This document shows, one piece after another, positions 1-10,193 of a stretch of DNA of 49,853 bases. Positions within the stretch are counted from its first letter, which is position 1. Each line of letters starts with the position of its first letter. The position numbers were made by a program, and so were the translations under genes. The stretch comes from Phenylobacterium sp. (GTDB lineage Bacteria > Pseudomonadota > Alphaproteobacteria > Caulobacterales > Caulobacteraceae), in the NCBI RefSeq assembly GCF_016793285.1, contig NZ_JAEUMO010000027.1:1-49853 (forward strand), given 5' to 3'. The notes under the pieces were generated by a model that worked only from the letters and a program-made list of their open reading frames with translations, was not told the DNA's origin and did not search any database.

Positions 1-2655
<2,655 letters not shown>

Positions 2656-2702
2656 AGGGAAGTGTCCGTGAGGCGGCGATGGGCCCTTCGCCCGCCTTCA
2701 AA

Positions 2703-2716
2703 AAGTGCGCACTTTC
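2703..2716. repeat. Perfect 14-bp palindrome AAAGTGCGCACTTT
   Basis: AAAGTGC followed directly by GCACTTT lies between the end of the MDR gene (2790) and the secA start. On the reverse strand it is followed by two more T residues, so it could be a weak terminator for the upstream operon or an operator in the secA leader. The GAAAGTGG/CCACTTTC hairpin at 7718-7740 resembles it, suggesting a family of small intergenic palindromes. Function is unknown. Confidence 0.45.
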
Positions 2717-2789
2717 GGGGCGTGGCTGACTTAAGGACTGCCCCTCGTCAAGTCAACGCAGCGCCCCTGCGGCGCGAGGTCCGTGCGGC

Positions 2790-3920
2790 CTAGGTCCGCG
2801 AAGGGCGAACCAGGAACTTGCCGCCGGTGCTCTTCCTGCTGAAGGCGCGGATCGTGTCGGGGTCCAGCATCTCGCGGAGCGAGACCTCGGCGGCATAGGT
2901 GCTGCGGAAGGTGGTGGTGATCTCCGCGGCGATGCGGGCGCGCAACTCCTGGACGCGCGGCATCCCGGCCTTGCCGATGAAGCCGGTCAGGATCCAGCCG
3001 CCGACGCCCCAGGCCATCCCGTAGCTGCGCGCGAGTTCGGTCGGGCCGGGGTCGAGACCGCCGTAGAGGTAGACCTGCTTGTGGGTCGAGGAGCCGTAGC
3101 GGCTGTAGGCGCCGCCCTTGGCGGCCTGCGCCTGCTCCATGGCCGAGAGAATCTGGCTGGCCAGCGGGCCGCCGCCCACCGCGTCGAAGGCGAGGGTCGC
3201 GTCGGTGGCGGTCACGGCCGCCACGAGGTCGGTCATGAAGCTGGGCGCGCTGGTGTCGGCCACGTGCCCGGCGCCGAGGTCGCGCAGCATCTTCGCCTGT
3301 TCGGGGCTGCGCACGATGTTGACCAGGCCGACGCCGTCGGTGCGGCACACGCGCACCAGCATCTGGCCCAGGTTGGAGGCGGCGGCGGTGTGGACCAGCG
3401 CGGTATGGCCCTCCATCCGCAGGGTCTCGACCATGCCGAGCGCCGTCATCGGATTGGCGAAGGCCGCCGCGCCGTCGGTGGGATCGGTCCCCGGCGGCAG
3501 GGGCAGGACCATGGCGGCCGGCAGGGTGCGGTGCTGGACGTACATGCCGCCGCCGAACACCGAGACGGTGCGGCCCACGAGCGCCCGGGCGGCCGGGTCG
3601 GAGCCCGCCGCGACGACCACGCCCGCGCCCTCGACGCCGGTCGGCATCGACTGGCCGATGCGACCGGCCACGCCGGGCATCAGCGCCGGCGGGATCGTGG
3701 CGATGGTGACGCCGTCCCGGGCGCTGAGCGTCGAGAGGTCGGCGGGACCCAGCAGGATGCCCAGGTCGCCGGGGTTCACGGGCGCGGCCTCCATGCGGAC
3801 CACGACCTCGCCGTCGCCGGGCGGCCGGACGGGACCCTCGATCAACGAGAGTTCCAGCACGCCGTCGGCGCGGATCAGCGAGCGGAGTTCCAGCCCCGCC
3901 GCGCGAAGGTCCGCGCTCAC
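2790..3920 (-). CDS. MDR-family NAD(P)-dependent oxidoreductase (quinone reductase-like)
   Basis: A 376-residue medium-chain dehydrogenase/reductase. The N-terminal GroES-like fold contains APVNPGDLG and GVEGAGVVVAAG. A Rossmann half follows with VHTAAASNLGQ in the nucleotide-binding turn, then VNIVRSPEQ and AFDAVGG. I see no structural-zinc cysteine cluster, so it belongs with the zinc-independent quinone/enoyl reductases; the substrate cannot be read from the sequence. The start is GTG at 3918-3920, overlapping the TGA of the upstream secreted-protein gene (GTGA), which implies translational coupling. Longer same-frame extension upstream would overlap that gene extensively and is rejected. 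Confidence 0.85.
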   Translation of the reverse strand: MSADLRAAGLELRSLIRADGVLELSLIEGPVRPPGDGEVVVRMEAAPVNPGDLGILLGPADLSTLSARDGVTIATIPPALMPGVAGRIGQSMPTGVEGAGVVVAAGSDPAARALVGRTVSVFGGGMYVQHRTLPAAMVLPLPPGTDPTDGAAAFANPMTALGMVETLRMEGHTALVHTAAASNLGQMLVRVCRTDGVGLVNIVRSPEQAKMLRDLGAGHVADTSAPSFMTDLVAAVTATDATLAFDAVGGGPLASQILSAMEQAQAAKGGAYSRYGSSTHKQVYLYGGLDPGPTELARSYGMAWGVGGWILTGFIGKAGMPRVQELRARIAAEITTTFRSTYAAEVSLREMLDPDTIRAFSRKSTGGKFLVRPSRT

Positions 3921-4534
3921 GGGTCGCTCGGGTGCGGGGCGCGGGTGTAGGGGTCGTTCGGCCCGCCGATGCGCTCCAGGATCAGGTGGCCGTAGTCCGG
4001 CCGCGTCCAGTGCATCCGGCCCTTGTCGTCGAGCCAGCGGCGCACCTCGCGGTCCGTGCCCTTGGGCCGCAGGAAGAAAACCTTGTTCTCGTAGGAAGCC
4101 ACCGCGAAGATCGGGCTCTTGAAGTCGCGGACCGAGACGTCGTGGACGGCGTTCTCGTCGCTGCCGTCGGCGCGGGCGTCGGCGACCGTGCCGCCGCCCA
4201 TGTCCACGATGCGGTCGCCGCACTGCTCGATGCGCTCGACGTAGGTGGAGAAGCGCGACGAGGCGTCAGGCTTCGCGCCGTTGTGCTCCAGCACCTTCCA
4301 GATGCCGCGCAGGTCGGGCGCGCCGGCCACCAGCGGCTCTGTGCAGGTCGCGAGCACCGGTGGCGGGAAGGTGCGGCCGTAGCCGCGCGGGCCGGGCGGG
4401 GTGTGCGACACCGGGATGTCGCTCGCCATCACCATCTTCGCCGGAGCGGTGGCGGGCTTCTTCGCCTGCGCCGCCGCCGGCTGCGCTGCGCCCAGCGCCA
4501 GAATGCTCGTCGCAAGGACCCATGCCGGCCGCAT
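3917..4534 (-). CDS. Secreted hypothetical protein
   Basis: A 205-residue protein with a clear Sec signal peptide: MRP, a hydrophobic stretch, then AQPAAAQA as a likely signal peptidase I site near residue 23. The mature part has no motif I recognise. It is rich in Gly, Pro, Arg and Asp, with a segment ATCTEPLVAGAPDLRGIWKV and two cysteines that could form a disulfide. It is the first gene of a two-gene operon and overlaps the MDR oxidoreductase by 4 bp. A periplasmic role is inferred from the signal peptide only. Confidence 0.7.
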   Translation of the reverse strand: MRPAWVLATSILALGAAQPAAAQAKKPATAPAKMVMASDIPVSHTPPGPRGYGRTFPPPVLATCTEPLVAGAPDLRGIWKVLEHNGAKPDASSRFSTYVERIEQCGDRIVDMGGGTVADARADGSDENAVHDVSVRDFKSPIFAVASYENKVFFLRPKGTDREVRRWLDDKGRMHWTRPDYGHLILERIGGPNDPYTRAPHPSDP

Positions 4535-4583
4535 CGTCGCCTCCCGGGATTTTTCAGAACGGAAGCATAGTTCCGGTTCCTGT

Positions 4584-4596
4584 ACAACGGCGTTGT
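4584..4596. promoter_or_regulatory. Small inverted repeat ACAAC-GGC-GTTGT in a divergent promoter region
   Basis: This symmetric 13-bp site lies between the reverse-strand secreted-protein operon (start 4534) and the forward methyltransferase gene (start 4737). Its position, about 50 bp upstream of the operon start, fits an operator for a dimeric repressor. No regulator gene is adjacent, so the assignment is weak. Confidence 0.3.
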
Positions 4597-4736
4597 GGAC
4601 TTGGCCGAGCGGGTCGTCCTACGCTCGCCCCACTATGAAGGCCTAGCTCCGACATAAGCGCCGCGAGACATCGCCGGCCTCTGAGCCCCGCGCCCGCCGA
4701 CGGCGCGGACGTCTTCCTGTTTTCCCGAGGCTTTTC

Positions 4737-5501
4737 ATGCCCACCGACACGGTGACCAACCGCTACGGCGCCATAGCGGCCGAGATCTACGACATCGACA
4801 AACCCTGCTTCGCGCTGCCCGACACCGCCTTCCACCTGGAGCGGTTCCAGGGCTTTGCGCGCCCCATCCTGGAGCCGGCCTGCGGCTCGGGGCGGACGCT
4901 GCTCCCGTTCCTCCAGGCGGGGCTGGACATCGCCGGCTTCGACCCGTCGCCGGAGATGCTGGCCCGGGCGCGGGACCGTTGCGCGGAGGCGGGCTTCGCG
5001 GCGGACCTCGCAAAGGCCCGCTACGACGACTTCGCCTACGATCGGAGGTTCGGGGCCATCCTGATCCCGGTGGGCTCGTTCACGCTGATCGACGACTTCG
5101 CGGCGGCGCTGGCGACGCTCCGGCGCTTCCGGGAGCACCTGGAGCCAGGCGGGGTGCTGGTGATCGACCTGCAGGGCCTGAACTTCCTGGCGGGCGGCCA
5201 GCCCGACCGCCGGCGCTGGACGGCCCCGAGCGGCGACCTCCTGACCTGCGAGGGGATCCGCACCGCGACCGACTGGCTGCGCCAGCGCGCCGAGACCACC
5301 TACCGCTACGAACGCTGGCGGGACGGGACCCTGGTCGAGAGCCAGATCGACGTCATGGCCCAGCGCTACTGGGGCCTGGACGAGTTCCGGCTGGCCCTGG
5401 AGGCGGCGGGGTTCTCGGGCGTCACGGCCTGCGGCGGCTACGACCGCCGCCGCGGACCGCGGGCCGCCGACCGGGTCTGGACCTTCGAGGCGCTCGCTTG
5501 A
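4737..5501 (+). CDS. Class I SAM-dependent methyltransferase
   Basis: A 254-residue Rossmann-fold methyltransferase. Motif I is ILEPACGSGRTLLPF (residues 44-58), followed by FDPSPEMLARAR as the acidic loop that binds the SAM ribose, and ILIPVGSFTLIDDF as the motif IV region. The C-terminal half resembles small-molecule methyltransferases of the Methyltransf_25 type. The substrate is unknown. The gene is followed after 23 bp by the ankyrin gene on the same strand, so the two may be co-transcribed. Confidence 0.88.
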   Translation: MPTDTVTNRYGAIAAEIYDIDKPCFALPDTAFHLERFQGFARPILEPACGSGRTLLPFLQAGLDIAGFDPSPEMLARARDRCAEAGFAADLAKARYDDFAYDRRFGAILIPVGSFTLIDDFAAALATLRRFREHLEPGGVLVIDLQGLNFLAGGQPDRRRWTAPSGDLLTCEGIRTATDWLRQRAETTYRYERWRDGTLVESQIDVMAQRYWGLDEFRLALEAAGFSGVTACGGYDRRRGPRAADRVWTFEALA

Positions 5502-5524
5502 CGGCGGGAGGCCATGGCGGCGCT

Positions 5525-6271
5525 ATGCTCGCCATGGCCTCCAAGACCCGGCTTACGGACCTGGTGAAGGCGTTCGACACGGCCGCGATGCTGGCCGACC
5601 TCGACGCGAAGCCCGACCTGCTCGGCGTGCGCGACGAGCGGGGCCGCACCTGGCTCCACCTGATCGCCGCCCAGCCGGCGCAGGGCGACGCCGCCGGGGC
5701 CGCCGCCAGCATCGCGCTGGCCGAAGGGCTGATCGCGCGCGGGCTCGACATGGACGACGCGGCCTTCACCGAGGGGCCGGACGGCGCGTGGCGCGCGACG
5801 CCGCTGTGGTTCGCGATCTCGCGGGGCCGGAACCTGCCGCTGGCGGGCTGGCTGCTGGAGCGCGGCTGCGACCCCGACCACTGCCTGTTCGCCGCCGCGT
5901 GGAACCACGACGTCGAGGCGATCCGGCTGCTGCGCAGGCACGGCGCGCCGCTGCGGCCGGCGATCCTGCTGGAGGCGATCGGCTGGAGCCGCTTCGACGC
6001 GGCCGAGGAGTTCGTGCGCCAGGGCTGCGACCCGAACGCGGCGGGCGGCGACGGCCGCACGGCGCTGCACATGATGCTGAAGAAGGACAGCCCGCCCGAG
6101 CGGATGGCGGCGCTGATCGCGCTGGGCGCGCGGACGGATATCCCGGGGCCCGACGGGCGGACGGCGGCGGATATCCTGAGGCGGAAGAAGGACCCGGCCT
6201 ACCGGGCCCTCGCGGACGCCTCCTTACCTCCCCCGCGTAGCGGCGGGAGGGGGATCGCGCGCCAAGCGTAG
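5525..6271 (+). CDS. Ankyrin-repeat protein
   Basis: A protein of about 248 residues built from ankyrin-type helical repeats: RDERGRTWLHLIAAQ, ATPLWFAISRGRNLPLAGWL, DPNAAGGDGRTALHMML and GPDGRTAADILRRKKD. There is no signal peptide or enzymatic motif, so it is probably a cytoplasmic protein-protein interaction module. ATG at 5525 or 5534 could be used. The last 15 or so residues (LPPPRSGGRGIARQA) are encoded by the left arm of an intergenic repeat element at 6222-6420. The ancestral stop was therefore probably further upstream and the element has extended the protein. Confidence 0.8.
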   Translation: MLAMASKTRLTDLVKAFDTAAMLADLDAKPDLLGVRDERGRTWLHLIAAQPAQGDAAGAAASIALAEGLIARGLDMDDAAFTEGPDGAWRATPLWFAISRGRNLPLAGWLLERGCDPDHCLFAAAWNHDVEAIRLLRRHGAPLRPAILLEAIGWSRFDAAEEFVRQGCDPNAAGGDGRTALHMMLKKDSPPERMAALIALGARTDIPGPDGRTAADILRRKKDPAYRALADASLPPPRSGGRGIARQA

Positions 6272-6420
6272 CGAAGAGCGCGTGGTGGAGGGGGCAAGCG
6301 GCGCGCACCTAGAAAAAGGGGCGACCGCAGGCTCAGCGCCTGTGGCTCGCCCCCTCCACCATCGGCTCTTCGGCCGATGGTCCCCCTCCCGCCGTCGCTG
6401 CCGCGACGGGGGAGGTAAGG
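6222..6420. repeat. Large nested inverted repeat (REP/BIME-like element)
   Basis: Three arm pairs nest inside one another over about 200 bp: CCTTACCTCCCCCG (6222-6235) with CGGGGGAGGTAAGG (6407-6420); CGGCGGGAGGGGGA (from 6241) with TCCCCCTCCCGCCG (ending about 6394); and GGTGGAGGGGGC (from about 6285) with GCCCCCTCCACC (6349-6360). A smaller hairpin CGGCTCTTCGGCCG sits in the right half. It lies between the ankyrin and thiolase genes, which converge here, and it supplies the last codons of the ankyrin gene. It resembles palindromic mosaic elements and may act as a bidirectional terminator. Confidence 0.75.
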
Positions 6421-6429
6421 ACGCTCAGA

Positions 6430-7599
6430 TCAGAACACTTCGAACAGGCCGGCGCCGCCCATGCCGCCGCCGATGCACATGGAGACGACGACGTTCTTGG
6501 CGCCGCGGCGCTTGCCTTCCTGCAGGACGTGGCCCGAAAGGCGCGCGCCGGTCATGCCGAAGGGGTGGCCGATGGCGATGGAGCCGCCGTTGACGTTGTA
6601 CTTCTCCGGGTCGATGCCCAGCTTGTCGCGGCTGTAGAGGCACTGCGAGGCGAAGGCCTCGTTCAGTTCCCACAGGTCGATGTCGTCGACCTTCAGCCCG
6701 TGGCGTTCCAGCAGGCGCGGGATCGCGAAGACCGGGCCGATGCCCATCTCGTCGGGCTCGCAGCCGGCGACGGCCCAGCCCTTGAAGACGCCCAGGGGCT
6801 CGAGGCCGCGGCGCTCGGCTTCCTTGGCTTCCATGATCACCACGGCGGCGGCGCCGTCGCTGAGCTGGCTGGCGTTGCCGGCGGTGACGAAGTTGCCCGC
6901 ACCCTTTACCGGCTCGAGCTTGGCGAGGCCCTCGGCCGTGGTGTCGGGCCGGTTGCACTCGTCGCGGTCGACCACGTAGTCGACGACGGACTCGGCCTTG
7001 GTGGCCTTGTCGACGACCTTCATCTTGGTCTTCATCGGGACGATCTCGTCGGCGAACTTGTTCGACTGCTGGGCGGCGGCCATGCGCCGCTGGCTCTCCA
7101 GAGAATACTCGTCCTGATACTCGCGGCTCAGGTTGTAACGCTTGGCCACGATGTCGGCGGTGTCGATCATCGCCATGAAGATGTCGGGCGCGACCTTCAG
7201 CAGCTCGGGATCGTTGTTGTCGCGGCCCACGCCCATGTTCGGCATCGAGATCGACTCGACGCCGCCGGCGACCACGGCGTTGGCGCCGTCGTTGCGGACG
7301 TAGTTCGCCGCCATGGCGATCGTCTGCAGGCCCGACGAGCAGAAGCGGTTCACGGTCACGCCCGAGGTGGTGATCGGCAGGCCGCCGAGCAGGCCGGCCT
7401 GGCGCGCGACGTTGCCGCCGCCGTGGGCGACGTTGCCCATAACCACGTCTTCGATGGCGGCCGGGTCGAGGCCCGACTTGGCCACCGCATGGCGCACGGC
7501 GTGGGCGGCCATGGAGACGGTGGGGGTCATGTTGAACCCGCCCCGGCCGGACTTGGCGAGGCCCGTGCGGGCATAGGATACGACGACGGCTTCACGCAT
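6430..7599 (-). CDS. Acetyl-CoA C-acyltransferase (thiolase)
   Basis: A 389-residue thiolase that either condenses two acyl-CoAs or cleaves 3-ketoacyl-CoA, in fatty-acid beta-oxidation or related pathways in the cytoplasm. The nucleophilic cysteine is Cys87 in [13 protein letters not shown]. The catalytic His is in [16 protein letters not shown], the NEAF motif is in [11 protein letters not shown], and the C-terminal proton-donor Cys is in [12 protein letters not shown]. The start at 7599 is preceded by a good ribosome-binding site (GGGAGGA). Chain-length specificity cannot be judged; the sequence looks closer to fadA/FadI-type degradative thiolases than to biosynthetic PhaA. No partner hydratase/dehydrogenase gene is adjacent. 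Confidence 0.93.
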   Translation of the reverse strand: MREAVVVSYARTGLAKSGRGGFNMTPTVSMAAHAVRHAVAKSGLDPAAIEDVVMGNVAHGGGNVARQAGLLGGLPITTSGVTVNRFCSSGLQTIAMAANYVRNDGANAVVAGGVESISMPNMGVGRDNNDPELLKVAPDIFMAMIDTADIVAKRYNLSREYQDEYSLESQRRMAAAQQSNKFADEIVPMKTKMKVVDKATKAESVVDYVVDRDECNRPDTTAEGLAKLEPVKGAGNFVTAGNASQLSDGAAAVVIMEAKEAERRGLEPLGVFKGWAVAGCEPDEMGIGPVFAIPRLLERHGLKVDDIDLWELNEAFASQCLYSRDKLGIDPEKYNVNGGSIAIGHPFGMTGARLSGHVLQEGKRRGAKNVVVSMCIGGGMGGAGLFEVF

Positions 7600-7717
7600 A
7601 GATTGGGTCCTCCCAACGATCGGATTTTTGAGACCCCGGTCGGCCCTCCGGGCGGTCGGCGGCAACCTTTGCATCCCAGGGCGGAAATGGCCAGCGCGCC
7701 CTCAGGCGAAGTGGGGC

Positions 7718-7740
7718 GCGAAAGTGGCTTCCACTTTCGC
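7718..7740. repeat. Perfect 10-bp stem hairpin between divergent genes
   Basis: GCGAAAGTGG, loop CTT, CCACTTTCGC. It lies in the 204-bp divergent intergenic region between the thiolase (start 7599) and the foldase (start 7804). It may be an operator or a member of the same small-palindrome family as 2703-2716. Confidence 0.5.
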
Positions 7741-7803
7741 CGACTGCGCTCTAGGGGACGGTCGGCCCGACGTGGCTTTCCACAGGCATGGAGCGGAGAC
7801 GGG

Positions 7804-8748
7804 ATGGCGCGCGCAACCGCTTGTCGCAGCCTCGGTATCGCGCTGGCGCTGGCGCTGGCGACCGCCGCGTGCGGCCGCGACGGCGGCGACAGCGCCCCGC
7901 CCGAGCGCGGCGACCGCGCGGTGGCCAGGGTGGACGGCAGGACCATCTGGACCTCGGACGTGAAGCGCGAGGCCGTCGCCCAGGGCCTGATCGGCGCGGG
8001 CGAGCCGCTGGACCCGTCGTCGGACCTGTTCCGCCAGATGATGGACGAGGTGATCGACCAGAAACTGCTGGCCGCCGAGGCGACCCGGCGCAAGCTGGAC
8101 AAGGACCCGCTGGCCCAGCGCCGCCTCGACGCCGCCCGCGACCGGGTGCTGGGCGACATGCTGGTGGAGCGGACCGTGTCGGACGCCGTCACCGAGTCCA
8201 ACATCCGCGGGCTCTACGAGGAACAGCAGAAGCTCGCGCGCCGCTCGGAGGAGATCCGAGCGCGGCAGATCGTGGTGGCGACCGCGGCCGACGCCGAACA
8301 GGTCAGGAAGCTGCTCGGAACCGGCGCCTCGTTCGAGGCGCTGGCGATGGAGCGTTCGCGCGACGCGGCCACGCGCTTCAACGGCGGCGACCTCGGCTAC
8401 TTCACCACCGACATCATGCCCGAGGCCTACGAGGCGGCGCTGAAGGACGCGAAGAAGGGCCAGTTGATCGGGCCGATCCCGGTCGAGGGCGGCTTCGCCC
8501 TCGTCCGCGTGGAGGACGTGCGCGAGGAGCAGCCGATCCCGCTCGACGCGGCGCGGCCGCAGATCGTGCGCTTCCTGACCTACGACCGGATCCGGGACCT
8601 GCTGGAGAAGTTGCGCGCAAAGGCCAAGGTCGAGGCCTTGATCAAGCCGGAAGCCGGGGCCAAGAAGCCGACCCCGCCCGCCGACGCCCCCAAGGCGCCG
8701 CCCGCCGCCCAACCTCAGACGCCCGCCGCCAAGGGAGCCCGCTCATGA
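7804..8748 (+). CDS. Parvulin-type peptidyl-prolyl isomerase (probable lipoprotein)
   Basis: A 314-residue SurA/PrsA-like periplasmic foldase. The signal sequence ends in LALATAAC, where Cys23 is a plausible lipidation site although the box is not canonical. A SurA-N-like helical segment follows (VARVDGRTIWTSDVKRE, then MMDEVIDQKLLAAEA). The rotamase domain starts near IRARQIVVATAADAEQ and includes FNGGDLGYFTTDIMPEAY and GPIPVEGGFALVRVED. The tail is Pro/Ala/Lys-rich. The gene overlaps argJ by 4 bp (ATGA). Association of a parvulin-type foldase with secA and argJ is something I recall from Caulobacter-like genomes, from memory only. Confidence 0.88.
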   Translation: MARATACRSLGIALALALATAACGRDGGDSAPPERGDRAVARVDGRTIWTSDVKREAVAQGLIGAGEPLDPSSDLFRQMMDEVIDQKLLAAEATRRKLDKDPLAQRRLDAARDRVLGDMLVERTVSDAVTESNIRGLYEEQQKLARRSEEIRARQIVVATAADAEQVRKLLGTGASFEALAMERSRDAATRFNGGDLGYFTTDIMPEAYEAALKDAKKGQLIGPIPVEGGFALVRVEDVREEQPIPLDAARPQIVRFLTYDRIRDLLEKLRAKAKVEALIKPEAGAKKPTPPADAPKAPPAAQPQTPAAKGARS

Positions 8749-10193
8749 GCCGTAAGCCCAAGCCCGCGGCGACCCCCAGGCGTGCGGCCAAGGCCGCCGC
8801 CAAGCCCGTCGAGGTGGTCGGCCAGACGCTGGAGCGCGCCTTCGACCCGCTGGCCAGCGCGATCAAGCGCGCGGCGCTGCGCCGGGCCGACAAGCTGGCG
8901 CACGCGTTCGATGCGCCCAAGGCGGCGGCCGCCACGACGGTCAAGGTCGACAAGGCGGCCATGCCGGTCTCGCCGCTGGCCGTGCCGTTCCCGAAGGTGA
9001 AGCCGATCCGCGGCGTCGTCATGGCGACCGGGCGCGCTGGGTTCTACAAGCACGAGCGCGACGACCTGCTGGTCATGAGCTTTCCCGAAGGCGCGAGCTG
9101 CGCCGGCGTGTTCACCCGCCACGGCGTGGGCTCGGCGCCCGTCGACTGGTGCAAGCGCCACCTGGAAGCCACCAAGGGCGAGGGCGTGAAGGCGCTGGTG
9201 GTCAACGCCGGCTGCGCCAACTCCTTCACCGGCCGTCCGGGCGCCGACGCCGTGCGCCGGGTGGCGGCGGGCGTCGCCAAGCGCTTCGACTGCCGTCAGC
9301 GCGACGTGATGGCCGCCTCGACCGGCGTGATCGGCGTGCTGCTGGACGACACCAGGATCGTGGCCCGGCTCCCCGACCTCGAAGGCAAGCTCGCCGACGA
9401 CGGCTGGGGCGGCGCGGCGCGCGCCATCATGACCACCGACACCTTCCCCAAGGGCGCCTACGCCGAGGCGAAGATCGACGGGGTCACGGTCCGCATCGCC
9501 GGTATCTGCAAGGGCTCGGGCATGATCGCGCCCGACATGGCGACCATGCTGGCGTTCGTGGTCACCGACGCGGCGATCTCGCCCCGGGCGCTGCAGGCCC
9601 TGGTGACGCTCTACACGCGCAACACCTTCAACGCCGTCACGGTGGACGGCGACCGCTCGACCAACGACACGCTGCTGCTGTTCGCCACCGGCGCCTCGGG
9701 CGCGCCGAAGGTCGGCCGCGCGGGCGAGCACCGGCTGGCCGACTTCCGCGACAAGCTGGAGGGCGTGCTGCTGGACCTGGCGCACCAGTTGGTCCGCGAC
9801 GGCGAGGGCGCGACCAAGTTCATCAAGATCACGGTCACCGGCGCCGAAAGCGTGGCCTCGGCCCGCAGGATCGCCCGCTCGGTCGCCGACAGCCCGCTGG
9901 TGAAGACCGCCTTCGCCGGCGAGGACGCCAACTGGGGCCGCATCGTCATGGCCGTGGGCAAGGCCGATGAGCCGGTCGACCGCGACAAGATGAGCGTGAA
10001 GTTCGGCCCGCACTGGGCGGCGCAGGACGGCCTCATCGCCAAGGGCTACGACGAGGCGAAGATGAGCGCCTACATGAAGAACCAGGAGCTCGAGGTGTCC
10101 ATCGACGTCGGCGTCGGCCGCGCCAGCTCCACCGTCTGGACCTGCGATCTCACCAAGCGGTACGTCGAGATCAACGGGGATTACCGCAGCTAG
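8745..10193 (+). CDS. argJ: Bifunctional ornithine acetyltransferase / N-acetylglutamate synthase ArgJ
   Basis: ArgJ recycles the acetyl group from N-acetylornithine to glutamate and can also make N-acetylglutamate from acetyl-CoA, in arginine biosynthesis. The chain self-cleaves before a nucleophilic Thr. The conserved site GMIAPDMATMLAF is present, predicting cleavage between Ala266 and Thr267. Other family signatures are VVNAGCANSFTG, STGVIGVLL, NTFNAVTVDGDRSTND and FAGEDANWGRI. At 482 residues it exceeds the usual length of about 400 because of an Ala/Lys/Pro-rich N-terminal extension of roughly 75 residues. The start overlaps the foldase stop (ATGA), so translation is probably coupled. 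Confidence 0.95.
   Translation: MSRKPKPAATPRRAAKAAAKPVEVVGQTLERAFDPLASAIKRAALRRADKLAHAFDAPKAAAATTVKVDKAAMPVSPLAVPFPKVKPIRGVVMATGRAGFYKHERDDLLVMSFPEGASCAGVFTRHGVGSAPVDWCKRHLEATKGEGVKALVVNAGCANSFTGRPGADAVRRVAAGVAKRFDCRQRDVMAASTGVIGVLLDDTRIVARLPDLEGKLADDGWGGAARAIMTTDTFPKGAYAEAKIDGVTVRIAGICKGSGMIAPDMATMLAFVVTDAAISPRALQALVTLYTRNTFNAVTVDGDRSTNDTLLLFATGASGAPKVGRAGEHRLADFRDKLEGVLLDLAHQLVRDGEGATKFIKITVTGAESVASARRIARSVADSPLVKTAFAGEDANWGRIVMAVGKADEPVDRDKMSVKFGPHWAAQDGLIAKGYDEAKMSAYMKNQELEVSIDVGVGRASSTVWTCDLTKRYVEINGDYRS

Noticed and set aside
4979-6271. A 430-codon frame that would fuse upstream sequence to the ankyrin protein
   Set aside because: The first part overlaps the methyltransferase in another frame and is low-complexity Arg/Pro/Gly. 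The ankyrin homology begins at about 5525, where there are ATG codons.
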